Shown: positions 1 to 7,707 of the stretch, piece by piece
Layout of the letters: each line of letters opens with the position of its first letter
How positions within the stretch are numbered: position 1 is the first letter of the stretch
NCBI GenBank assembly: GCA_038326655.1
Contig: JBBQKG010000024.1
Span: 1 to 52,954, forward strand
Reading direction: 5' to 3'
Length of the DNA: 52,954 bases
Source of the DNA: JBBQKG01 sp038326655
Lineage (GTDB): Bacteria; Actinomycetota; Thermoleophilia; Solirubrobacterales; JBBDJG01
The notes under the pieces: model-generated
Told to the model about the DNA's origin: nothing
Database searches by the model: none
Seen by the model: the letters and a program-made list of their open reading frames with translations, nothing else
Position numbers and translations under genes: made by a program

Positions 1-68
1 CCGCACGCCCCTGGAGGTGCGTCAGACCTGGGAAGATGGAAGCGCGCTAGTGAAAACTGCGGCCTGAG

Positions 69-257
69 GTGTCAACTGCGGCGGGGTCCAGGCCAACGCT
101 GACCACCGACGGCCCGTTCGTCGAGACCAAGGAGGCGCTCGGCGGCTACCTCCTCTTCGAGACCGAAGACCTCGACGCTGCGATCGAGCTGGCCTCGCAG
201 ATCCCGGCAGCCCGCATGGGCGGCGCGATCGAGGTGCGCCCGGTGGTGGAGCGCTAG
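69..257 (+). pseudogene. YCII-related domain protein, 5'-truncated
   Basis: The 62-residue product holds only the second half of a YCII (DGPF/YciI-like) domain: the TDGPFVETKE motif, then GGYLLFE and a C-terminal AIEVRPV strand. Family members are usually about 110-120 residues, and the N-terminal strand-helix half is missing. An in-frame TGA lies at 51-53, and none of the three forward frames in bases 1-68 reads as the missing half, so the gene looks broken rather than merely cut by the window edge. The GTG at 69 is the first usable start and has no clear ribosome binding site. YCII proteins are small ferredoxin-like-fold proteins, often encoded beside ECF sigma factors; no such partner is visible here. 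Confidence 0.5.
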
Positions 258-441
258 CGAGTTCAGACCAGGTACCGGGCGCGCAAGCGACACCGCTCCT
301 GAGCGGGAGCCGGAGCCGGCCCACCGGTCACTCGTCATGTCACGGCGAGCCATTGGTTGTCTCGTCACCTAAGCCGCCTTCGTTTCGTATCAACTCCCGC
401 CTGACCACCGGACGCGGAGGAGCGCCTGCTCGAGCAGGTGA
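258..441. other. Non-coding stretch, nothing recognised
   Basis: Between the YCII fragment and the MFS-like remnant I see no conserved protein, RNA or terminator. The short open frames on both strands do not resemble any family I know. Confidence 0.4.
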
Positions 442-625
442 CGGGTCCGGGCCAAGCCGGCTAGGCACAGGAGACGTTGGCTGTTCGCGGTAGCTTGCGC
501 GCTGGCGTTTGCGTTCGCAAGCCGGTACGTTCCGGAGACGAACGGACAGGGCTTCAGCGAGATCGGCGTCGAGCTGCGCGAGCGCTGGGGCCGGGAGCCG
601 AGCAGAGGGAGTGCCCCCGTACTAG
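442..625 (+). pseudogene. Possible C-terminal remnant of an MFS sugar transporter
   Basis: The frame opening after the TGA at 439-441 encodes a hydrophobic helix (WLFAVACALAFAFA) followed by SRYVPETNGQGFSEIGVELRE. This matches the usual end of sugar-porter MFS proteins, where the last membrane helix is followed by a VPETKGRSLEEIE-like motif. No start codon or upstream transporter sequence is present, so this is probably a degraded remnant. It lies directly upstream of treT, which could mean a sugar transporter once adjoined the trehalose gene. The match is short (about 35 residues), so chance similarity cannot be excluded. Confidence 0.4.
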
Positions 626-2077
626 ATGCCGCACGAGGTGGACATCTCGTCGATGGACCCGGAGCGCTTTCGGTCGGTGCTTCCGCCCGCGCGCTTCGAG
701 GACTTCGAGCATGGCGTCGAGGAAGCGCGCGAGCTGCTCGACGGACGCGTCGTGTGGAACGTGAATTCGACGGCGCACGGCGGTGGCGTGGTCGAGCTGC
801 TGCGCCCGCTGATCGCCTACGCACGCGGTGCGGGGGTGGACACCCGCTGGATCGTGATCGACGGATCGCCGGAGTTCTTCGCGGTGACCAAGCGTCTCCA
901 CAACCGCCTGCACGGTGCGCTCGGCGACGGCGGCCCGCTCGACGACGAAGCTCGTCGCCTATACGAGGCGGCCCTGGCCGAGAACGTGAAGGAGCTCGCC
1001 GGGCGAGTGCGGGAAGGGGATGTCGTGATCGTTCACGACCCTCAGCCGGCGGGGATGATCGAGACGTTTCGCGCTGCGGGCGCCAGCGTGATCTGGCGCT
1101 GCCACATCGGCATCGAGCAGCCGAACGACCTAGTGCGGGAAGCGTGGGCGTTCCTGTTCCCGTACGTTGTCGAGGCCGACGCCTATGTGTTCTCACGGCA
1201 AGCGTTCGTGTGGGACGGGCTCGACCGCGACCGCACGGTCGTGATTCACCCGTCGATCGACGTGTTCGCGCCCAAGAACGTCGACCTCGACCCCGAGACG
1301 GTTCAAGCGGTTCTGCGTGCGAGCGGCATTTTCGCGGCCGGCGAGCAGCCGGCGCCGCCCACCTTCGAGCGCCAGGACGGCACACCCGGCCGGATCGAGC
1401 GACGGGCGAGGATGATCGAGGACCAGCCCCTTCGCGACGAGACGCCGGTCGTGCTCCAGGTCTCGCGCTGGGACCGGCTGAAGGACCCGATCGGCGTCAT
1501 CCAGGGATTCGCCGACCACGTCCCCGAGGAGACCGGCGCCCACCTCGTCTACGCGGCCCCGGACGTCGAGGCGGTGGCCGACGACCCGGAGGGACTCGAG
1601 GTGCTGCGCGAAGCGATCGCGGTACGCAAGGGCCTGCCCGAGCCGCCGCGCCGCCGCATTCACTTCGCTTCCCTGCCGATGGAGGACGACGACGAGAATG
1701 CGATCATGGTCAACGCGCTGCAGCGCCACGCATGCGTGGTCGTGCAGAAGAGCGTGGCGGAAGGGTTTGGGTTGACCGTGGCCGAGGCGATGTGGAAGGC
1801 GCGGCCGGTGGTCGCCTCACGTGTCGGTGGCATCCAGGACCAGATCGTCGACGGGGAGACCGGCCTGTTGCTCGACGACCCCCGGGACCTCGCCGCCTAC
1901 GGCGCGGCCGTGAGCGCGCTGCTGACCGAGCGGCGGCTGGCCGAGCAGATGGGCGAGCGCGCGCGCGAACGGGTTCGCGACAAGTTCATCAGCCTGCGCA
2001 GCCTGCTCGACTATCTCGCGGTGATTCGCAGGCTCGCCGCGCCGGTATCGGAGCCGACACAAGAAGTCGGCACCTGA
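626..2077 (+). CDS. treT: TreT-type trehalose synthase (GT4 glycosyltransferase)
   Basis: This 483-residue GT4 glycosyltransferase resembles TreT, which joins NDP-glucose and glucose to give trehalose in the cytoplasm. The N-terminal half carries WNVNSTAHGGGVVELL, typical of TreT sugar-acceptor lobes, and HDPQPAGM near residue 152. The C-terminal lobe carries VSRWDRLKDP and the nucleotide-sugar motif EGFGLTVAEAMWKARPVV with its paired glutamates. The length is close to that expected of an enzyme carrying both GT4 lobes. ATG at 626 is the first start in frame that keeps the whole N-lobe. A GC-rich hairpin about 40 bases after the stop closes the unit. Trehalose would act as compatible solute or carbon store. 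Kinship to other GT4 enzymes of the TreT/sucrose-phosphate-synthase-like group means substrate specificity is inferred. Confidence 0.8.
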   Translation: MPHEVDISSMDPERFRSVLPPARFEDFEHGVEEARELLDGRVVWNVNSTAHGGGVVELLRPLIAYARGAGVDTRWIVIDGSPEFFAVTKRLHNRLHGALGDGGPLDDEARRLYEAALAENVKELAGRVREGDVVIVHDPQPAGMIETFRAAGASVIWRCHIGIEQPNDLVREAWAFLFPYVVEADAYVFSRQAFVWDGLDRDRTVVIHPSIDVFAPKNVDLDPETVQAVLRASGIFAAGEQPAPPTFERQDGTPGRIERRARMIEDQPLRDETPVVLQVSRWDRLKDPIGVIQGFADHVPEETGAHLVYAAPDVEAVADDPEGLEVLREAIAVRKGLPEPPRRRIHFASLPMEDDDENAIMVNALQRHACVVVQKSVAEGFGLTVAEAMWKARPVVASRVGGIQDQIVDGETGLLLDDPRDLAAYGAAVSALLTERRLAEQMGERARERVRDKFISLRSLLDYLAVIRRLAAPVSEPTQEVGT

Positions 2078-2115
2078 CCAGCGCCCGCTTCAAGGCGCCC
2101 GCCCGCCAGTTTCCT

Positions 2116-2149
2116 CGCCCCGGCGGCTTGCCACCGGGGCGCCAGTTTC
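2116..2149 (+). terminator. Intrinsic terminator after treT
   Basis: An 8-bp perfect stem (CGCCCCGG at 2116-2123 with CCGGGGCG at 2134-2141) encloses a 10-base loop and is followed by a short T-rich run (TTTCTCT). It lies 38 bases past the treT stop and just before the cobalamin riboswitch, so it separates the two transcription units. Confidence 0.6.
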
Positions 2150-2159
2150 TCTAGACTGC

Positions 2160-2360
2160 GACACGTTCAGGCCGGTGGTCTCCCTTTCGAGGGAGCGAAA
2201 GAGGGAAGTCCGGTGCAAGACCGGCGCGGTCCCGCCACTGTGACCGGGAGTGTCCGTCGCACCCGGAGCCGTCCACGAGGCGGCTTCGAAGCCACTGGGA
2301 AGCGTCGCTTCCTGGGAAGGCGCGGCGGAAGACCCGGAAGCCAGGAGTCTGCCTCCGGCC
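2160..2360 (+). promoter_or_regulatory. Cobalamin (AdoCbl) riboswitch
   Basis: The leader has the consecutive conserved blocks of the B12 riboswitch: GCCGGTGGT near 2171, the GGGAAGTCCGGTGCAAGACCG block near 2210, GCGGTCCCGCCACTGTGACC near 2226, a CACTGGGAAG/TGGGAAGGCG region at about 2294-2325, and the B12-box ending AAGCCAGGAGTCTGCC near 2338-2353. The order and spacing match the RF00174 family (about 190 nt). It lies in the sense orientation directly upstream of the DUF4430/ECF operon, so that operon should be turned down when adenosylcobalamin is abundant. This ties the downstream transporter to cobalamin. Confidence 0.93.
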
Positions 2361-2392
2361 GAAGCCACGACGACCCTCGAGGAAGGGGAGGC
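2351..2392 (+). promoter_or_regulatory. Likely expression platform: RBS-sequestering hairpin
   Basis: GCCTCC at 2351-2356, at the 3' edge of the riboswitch, is perfectly complementary to GGAGGC at 2387-2392. The latter contains the Shine-Dalgarno sequence of the gene starting at 2399. No U-run follows this pairing, which favours control of translation initiation over transcription termination. The base pairing is seen directly; its regulatory role is inferred. Confidence 0.5.
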
Positions 2393-2398
2393 TCTGCA

Positions 2399-4180
2399 AT
2401 GTTGAAGAGGTCTCTGGCGCTTGCGGCGGTGCTGGTGCTGCTCGCGTGCGGCACGGCGCTCGGCGCGCCTGTCACGGTTCAGCTCCGGGTGGAAGGCTCC
2501 ACGGGCACGTTGTTCGAAGGACCTGTCACGACGGACGGCAAGACGATCACGAAGGGCGGGCACACGGTCGCCTGCGACGGCACGATCAACCCAGCAAACG
2601 CGACCGCGGGGCCGACCGCCACGTCCGCGCTGGACGATGGCGCGATCGCTGCCGGGGTCACGTGGGACGCGAGCTTCTTCGCCCCCGACCTCTTTCTCAC
2701 GCGATTCGCCGATCAGACCTCGGATGGCTGGGGCCTGGCGGTGAACTACGTCAGCCCGCAGGTGGGCGGCTGCCAGTTCCAGGTGCACCAGGGCGACGAG
2801 GTCCTCTGGGCCGCGGACTTCTTCGGCGGACCGCCGAATTACGCCCAGAAGAGCCTGCTGCGGCTCGATGGTCCCGCCAAGGCGGCAATCGGAGCGCCGG
2901 TCAAGGTGGCCGTCACGAACGGCGGCACGGGCGCACCCGTGCCCGGCGCCGGCGTCGGCAATGCGCTGACCGGCCCGGACGGCACGGCCACCGTCACGTT
3001 CGGCTCGGCGGGGGTCGTGCGGATCAAGGCGGAGGCACCCGACTCGATTCGCTCGAACGGGCTCACGATGTGCGTATCGCAGAGCGGCGAGGAGGACTGC
3101 GGCGTGCCTGCCGCGCCGGTCGCCAAGGACAGCCTCGCGCCGCGCGCCCGGATCGCGGGCCCGCGCGACGGCCGGCACTACCGCCGTGGGCCGCGGCTGC
3201 TCGGCGGGACCGCGACCGACGACGTCGGCGTTACGAAGGTGAAGCTCGCGCTTCGCCGCCACCAGCACGGCAGGTCATGCCGTTGGTGGAGCGCGACCAG
3301 CGAGCGCTTCGCCGGCAGAGGGTGTGCGAAGAAGGTCTTCTTCGGGATCGACGCGGGCGGGAAGTGGTCCTACCTCCTGCCGCGCCGCCTGCCGCCGGGG
3401 CGCTACGTTCTCGACGTGAAGGCGTTCGACCGTGCGCGCAATCACGACGAGCGCTTCGTGCGCGGCGCCAACCGCGTCGTGTTCTACGTCGACCGCAGGC
3501 TGCGCGCGGGTGCGAGCGCGTCGGGGCGGCCGCGGGCCGTCAAGATCCCCGTGCTGCTCGCGACGCGGTCCGCGTCCTACCAGCGCGTCACGCGAGCACG
3601 CGCGGCACGGGTGCGGGTCGGCGGCCGGTCGTGCACGGTCCCTGCCGGCACGCCGCTGGCGGCGCTCGTGCCCGTGCTGACGCAGTACCACCTGGGCTAC
3701 CGGGTGCGCGACTACGGCCGCTGCGCCCGCACGAGCGGCAACGCTTCCGGCCAGCTCTTCGTGACCGGCATCGGACCCGACGCCAACGCCGGCAACGACG
3801 GCTGGTTCTACAAGGTGAACGACCGCGCCCCGGAGATCGGCGGCGCCGACGCGGCGGCAAGGCTTGGCCGTGGAGACAGGCTGCTCTGGTTCTACTGCGT
3901 CTTCGACGAGCGCGCGCGCAGCTGCCAGCGCTCGTTGCGCGTGCTGCCCGGCAAGGGCGCCCGCGTCGGCCAGCCGCTGCGCGTGCGCGTGCGCGGCTAC
4001 GACAACGCGGGACACGCGGTGCCGGTCGCCGGCGCGACCGTCACGCTCGGCGGCGCGACCGCCGTGACCGGCCCCGGTGGCGCGGCCACGATCGTGCCGA
4101 CAGCCGTGGGCGCTCTCACGGTGACCGCCTCCAAGCCCGGCCTGGTCCGGTCGTTTGCAGAGAAGCTGGTGACCTACTAG
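2399..4180 (+). CDS. Secreted protein with two DUF4430 (transcobalamin C-terminal-like) domains
   Basis: The product is 593 residues. ATG at 2399 is chosen because it follows a strong GGAAGGGGAGG ribosome binding site and gives a signal peptide (MLKRS, then a hydrophobic stretch ending GTALGAP). A first DUF4430-like domain spans about 25-145, with VTVQLRVEGS and the strand pair VNYVSPQ/VLWAADFF. Ig-like segments follow. A second DUF4430 domain spans about 405-500, with GRSCTVPAGT, GWFYKVND and LLWFYCVF, and a final Ig-like domain ends the protein. DUF4430 is the beta-domain fold that caps cobalamin in transcobalamin and intrinsic factor. No LPXTG motif or C-terminal anchor is seen, so it is probably released or held by partner proteins. 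Its place as first gene under the B12 riboswitch suggests extracellular corrinoid capture. Confidence 0.75.
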   Translation: MLKRSLALAAVLVLLACGTALGAPVTVQLRVEGSTGTLFEGPVTTDGKTITKGGHTVACDGTINPANATAGPTATSALDDGAIAAGVTWDASFFAPDLFLTRFADQTSDGWGLAVNYVSPQVGGCQFQVHQGDEVLWAADFFGGPPNYAQKSLLRLDGPAKAAIGAPVKVAVTNGGTGAPVPGAGVGNALTGPDGTATVTFGSAGVVRIKAEAPDSIRSNGLTMCVSQSGEEDCGVPAAPVAKDSLAPRARIAGPRDGRHYRRGPRLLGGTATDDVGVTKVKLALRRHQHGRSCRWWSATSERFAGRGCAKKVFFGIDAGGKWSYLLPRRLPPGRYVLDVKAFDRARNHDERFVRGANRVVFYVDRRLRAGASASGRPRAVKIPVLLATRSASYQRVTRARAARVRVGGRSCTVPAGTPLAALVPVLTQYHLGYRVRDYGRCARTSGNASGQLFVTGIGPDANAGNDGWFYKVNDRAPEIGGADAAARLGRGDRLLWFYCVFDERARSCQRSLRVLPGKGARVGQPLRVRVRGYDNAGHAVPVAGATVTLGGATAVTGPGGAATIVPTAVGALTVTASKPGLVRSFAEKLVTY

Positions 4181-4206
4181 TGGCGCGTTCCGAGCGGGCC
4201 CAATAG

Positions 4207-5145
4207 ATGCGAATCGTCGTCGCGGCGGCCGTGCTCGTGGTGCTCGCCGTGGGGGCGGCGTCGTGCTCGGTCGGCACGAACCCGCAGAAGGGCGCCGCGC
4301 AGATCGTCGTGACCCGTGACTTCGGGCACCAGCGGCTGCTCTCCGCGACCGAGGACCCGATCGAGGGCGGTGAGACCGCGATGCGGATGCTGATGCGAAA
4401 CGCTCGCGTGAAGACGCGCTATGGCGGCCGGTTCGTGACCTCGATCAAGGGCCTCCAGTCGCGGACCGGCGGCGCCTCGCGGCTCGATTGGTTCTACTAC
4501 GTCAACGGGATCGAGGCGGATGTCGGCGCGGCGGAGCGAAAGGTCGCCGGCGGCGACCGCGTCTGGTGGGACTACCACGACTGGAGCGGGGTGATGCGCG
4601 TGCCCGCGGTCGTCGGTTCTTATCCGGAGCCGTTCCTGCACGGGTCGGAGGGCAAGCGCTTCCCGATCCGGATCGACTGCGGGCAGGACGACCGCAGCGA
4701 GTGTGCCGACGTGTCGGACCGGCTCGAGGCCGCGAACATCGCACCCAGCCTGAGCGCGATCGGCGCGGTCGCGGGCAAGGACCTGCTGCGCGTGATGGTC
4801 GGGAAGTGGGACGAGGTGCGGCTGGACGGTGCCGCGCAGCGGATCGAGCAGGGACCCGATCGGAGCGGCGTCTTTGCGCGGTTCGGGCGCGGGGCCGGCG
4901 GCGGCTACGAGCTCGAGCTGCTCGACGCACAGGGACGGACCACGCAGACGCTCGGCCCGGGCGCCGGCCTCGTGGCGGCGACCCGCTTCGAGGACCAGCA
5001 GCCCACCTGGGTCGTGACCGGCACCGACGCGCTGGGTGTCCAGCGGGCGGTCGCGCTGCTCGGCGAACGCGCGTTGCGGGATCGCTTCGCGGTCGCGACG
5101 AGCATCGCGGGCGCCGTGCCGCTGCCGGCGGAGCCGACGCGGTGA
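4207..5145 (+). CDS. DUF4430-domain lipoprotein, putative cobalamin-binding
   Basis: This 312-residue protein begins with a lipoprotein-type signal (MRIVVAAAVLVVLAVGAASC, Cys20). The lipobox is loose, with Ala at -3. A DUF4430 domain covers about 35-140: the helix GETAMRMLMRNARV, then LDWFYYVNGIEAD and VWWDYHDW, which match the transcobalamin beta-domain pattern. The C-terminal half (about 145-312) is a separate domain of unknown type. As a membrane-anchored partner it could hold or hand over the corrinoid to the ECF transporter encoded next. The stop overlaps the ecfT GTG by three bases, so translation is coupled. The cobalamin role is inferred from the riboswitch and the fold. Confidence 0.7.
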   Translation: MRIVVAAAVLVVLAVGAASCSVGTNPQKGAAQIVVTRDFGHQRLLSATEDPIEGGETAMRMLMRNARVKTRYGGRFVTSIKGLQSRTGGASRLDWFYYVNGIEADVGAAERKVAGGDRVWWDYHDWSGVMRVPAVVGSYPEPFLHGSEGKRFPIRIDCGQDDRSECADVSDRLEAANIAPSLSAIGAVAGKDLLRVMVGKWDEVRLDGAAQRIEQGPDRSGVFARFGRGAGGGYELELLDAQGRTTQTLGPGAGLVAATRFEDQQPTWVVTGTDALGVQRAVALLGERALRDRFAVATSIAGAVPLPAEPTR

Positions 5146-6047
5146 TCGGCACGGTGCCGAGCTACCGGCGGACGGGCTCGGCGCTGCACCGGACGCGAGC
5201 ACCTGTCGCGATCGCCTACTGCCTCGTGCTCGCCCTGCCCGCCGTCCTCTTCGACAGCCCGATCGTGCTGGCGGCAACCCTCGTGGCGGTGATCGCCGCG
5301 GCGCTCCGGGCAGGCGTCGGCGGGGAGCTGGCGCGCGCCGCGCGGCTGGCGGTGCCGCTCGCCGTGCTGGTTCTGGTGGTGAACCCGCTGGTCTCGCAGC
5401 AGGGCCTCACGGTGCTGGTCGACGGCCCGATCGTGCCGGTGCTCGGCAACCTCGACGTGACGCTCGAGGCGCTCGTGTACGGAGCTGTCGCGGGCCTGCG
5501 CGTGCTCGTGCTGCTGCTCGTCTTCGCGCTCTACTCGGCTTGCGTGCATCCCGATCACGTGCTGCGCCTCGCGGGCCGCGTCGCGCCGCGATCCGCCCTG
5601 ACCGCGTCACTTGCCACCCGGTCGGTGCCGCTGCTCGCCCGTGACGGGCGCCGCCTCGCCGAGGCGTACGGGCTGCGGGCGGGCGTGCGCCCAGCCGGAG
5701 GCATGCGCGAGCGCCTGGCCCGTTCGGCGACGCTCACGCGCGCGCTCGGTGCGGGGGCGCTCGAGCGCTCGGTCGACCTGGCGGCGGCGCTCGAGGTCCG
5801 CGGGTACGGAGCGATCCGCCGCTTTCCGCCCGCGCGACGGCCGTGGTCGCGCCAGGACCGCGCGTTCGCGCTGGCGGTCGCTGCGCTTGCCGCCCTGGGC
5901 CTGGGGGCGAGGCTGGCCGGAGTCGCGAGCTTCGAGCCGTATCCGCTGCTGGGCCTCGACGCGGGTTCCATCGAGCTCGTCTTCGCGGCGGCGCTGGGAC
6001 TGCTCGCGATCGCGCCGTTTCGCACGGAGCGTGCGGGGCGTGGCTGA
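5142..6047 (+). CDS. ecfT: ECF transporter transmembrane component EcfT
   Basis: The 301-residue membrane protein has several hydrophobic segments (about 22-40, 43-60, 68-82, 108-130 and two near the C-terminus). Its cytoplasmic region carries ALEVRGYGA, the second EcfT coupling motif of the A-R-G type, which contacts the ATPases; the first coupling region includes GLRAGVRP. EcfT links S-component movement to ATP hydrolysis. The GTG start overlaps the previous stop, and the 3' end overlaps the ATPase gene by eight bases. The length is slightly over the usual 260-280. Confidence 0.85.
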   Translation: MIGTVPSYRRTGSALHRTRAPVAIAYCLVLALPAVLFDSPIVLAATLVAVIAAALRAGVGGELARAARLAVPLAVLVLVVNPLVSQQGLTVLVDGPIVPVLGNLDVTLEALVYGAVAGLRVLVLLLVFALYSACVHPDHVLRLAGRVAPRSALTASLATRSVPLLARDGRRLAEAYGLRAGVRPAGGMRERLARSATLTRALGAGALERSVDLAAALEVRGYGAIRRFPPARRPWSRQDRAFALAVAALAALGLGARLAGVASFEPYPLLGLDAGSIELVFAAALGLLAIAPFRTERAGRG

Positions 6048-7707
6048 GCCGCTGCTTCGGCTCGACTCGGTCGCCTACCGGTACCCCGGCGCAGAGCACG
6101 AGGCGCTGGACGCGGTCTCGATCGAGGTCGAGGAGGGGGAGCTCGTGGTGGTCGCGGGCGTGTCCGGCAGCGGCAAGTCGACCCTGCTGCGCGCCGCGGC
6201 CGGGCTCGTGCCGCACTTCTACGGCGGTCGCCTCGCGGGACGCGTCTCGGTCGCGGCGCTGGACACGCGCGAGCACGGGCCGGCCGAGATCGCGACCGTC
6301 GCCTCGTCGGTCTTCCAGGACCCCGAGGCGCAGGTCGTGATGACCTCGGTCGGGGCGGAGCTCGCGCTGCCGCTCGAGGCACGGGGCGTTGGCGGTGCGG
6401 CCGTCACGCGCGCGGTCGAGGAGACCGCGCTGGCGCTCGGGGTGGGTGACCTGCTCGAGCGCTCGACGCACACGCTGTCGGGCGGCGAGCTGCAGCGCGT
6501 CGCGCTCGCGGCCGCGCTCGTGACGCAGCCGCGGCTGCTGCTTCTGGACGAGCCGACCTCGCAGCTGGACCCGGTCGGAGGCGACGAGCTGATCACGTCG
6601 CTTCGCCGCTTGAACGAGGAGTGGGGGACGAGCGTGTTGCTCGCGGAGCAGCGCCTGGAGCGATGCTTGGCCGCGGCCGACCGCGTATTGGCGCTCGACC
6701 GCGGGCGCCTCGCGTGGGACGGGCCGCCGCGCGAGTTTGTCGCGTGGGCCGCCGAGCTCGCGCCTGAGCTCGCACCGCCGGCAGCCCGGATGTTCTCGCT
6801 CGCGGGACTGGGCCGGCTGCCGGTGGGCGTAAAGGATGCACGCGCGGAGCTTCGCCGCCTCGGCCTGCCGCCGGCCGGAGCGGGCGCGGTGGCGCGGCCG
6901 GAAGCCGGCGCGCGCCGCCGGCCCCGCTTTCCGCGGCGGCGAGGCTCGGCCGAGGCGGCGCTTGCGGTCGACCGGCTCTGGGTCGAGTTCGAGGACGGCG
7001 AGCCGGCTCGGCAAGCCGTGCTGCGCGGCATCGACCTGCGGGTCGGGGCCGGAGAGACCGTCGCGCTGCTCGGGCGAAACGGCGCCGGCAAGAGCACTCT
7101 GCTGCGCGCCGCCGCCGGGCTCGTGGAGGCGTCGGCCGGGCGGGTCCGCGCGGCGGGCGATGTCGCCCTCTTGGTCCAGAGCCCGGCCGACTACCTCGTG
7201 CACGAGCGGGTCGAGGACGAGCTCGCGCCGGCGCTCGTCCAGCCCGTGCTCGGCGAGCTCGGCCTCGCACACGCGACCGGGCGTGACCCGCGCGACCTCT
7301 CCGGCGGCGAACGCCAGCGGCTGGCGCTGGGAATCGTGCTCGCCGGACGCGGCATCGGGGGCGGCGCGCCGCCTGCCGTGGTCGCGCTGGACGAGCCGAC
7401 GCGCGGGCTCGACCGTCCGCGCAAGGCCGCCCTTGCCGAGCGCCTGGGCGCGCTCGCGGCCCGCGGCGCGGCCGTGATCACCGCGACTCACGACGTCGAG
7501 TTCGCGGCCGCGGTCGCATCGCGATGCGTGCTGCTAGGGCGCGGGATCGTGATGGCCGACGGCCCGACCGCGGAGGTGCTCTCGGGCGGGCGCTATTTCG
7601 CGACCGAGGTCGCACGGGTGCTGTGGCCGGCGACGGGCGCCGTACTCCCGGAGCAGGGCGCCGCGTTGCTGTGCGCGGACGTCGGCGAGGAGGCGGTGCC
7701 CGCGTGA
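6040..7707 (+). CDS. ecfA: Fused tandem EcfA ATPase (two ABC domains)
   Basis: One 555-residue polypeptide holds both ATPase halves of an ECF transporter. Domain 1 (about 1-235) has Walker A GVSGSGKST, Q-loop VFQDPEAQ, signature LSGGELQR and Walker B LLLLDEPTSQLD. Its switch position reads AEQRLER, so the usual His is replaced by Gln. Domain 2 (about 305-530) has GRNGAGKST, LVQSPADYL, LSGGERQRL, VALDEPTRGLD and an intact THDVEF switch. The H-loop difference suggests asymmetric ATP sites. GTG at 6040 lies inside the ecfT 3' end; an in-frame GTG at 6031 is an alternative. The stop overlaps the next gene's GTG. Fused EcfA pairs are known in actinobacteria. Confidence 0.87.
   Translation: MAEPLLRLDSVAYRYPGAEHEALDAVSIEVEEGELVVVAGVSGSGKSTLLRAAAGLVPHFYGGRLAGRVSVAALDTREHGPAEIATVASSVFQDPEAQVVMTSVGAELALPLEARGVGGAAVTRAVEETALALGVGDLLERSTHTLSGGELQRVALAAALVTQPRLLLLDEPTSQLDPVGGDELITSLRRLNEEWGTSVLLAEQRLERCLAAADRVLALDRGRLAWDGPPREFVAWAAELAPELAPPAARMFSLAGLGRLPVGVKDARAELRRLGLPPAGAGAVARPEAGARRRPRFPRRRGSAEAALAVDRLWVEFEDGEPARQAVLRGIDLRVGAGETVALLGRNGAGKSTLLRAAAGLVEASAGRVRAAGDVALLVQSPADYLVHERVEDELAPALVQPVLGELGLAHATGRDPRDLSGGERQRLALGIVLAGRGIGGGAPPAVVALDEPTRGLDRPRKAALAERLGALAARGAAVITATHDVEFAAAVASRCVLLGRGIVMADGPTAEVLSGGRYFATEVARVLWPATGAVLPEQGAALLCADVGEEAVPA

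Noticed and set aside
51..53. In-frame TGA before the YCII fragment as another selenocysteine codon
   Set aside because: The residues before it do not resemble the family, no hairpin with SECIS features follows, and YCII proteins have no redox active site here.
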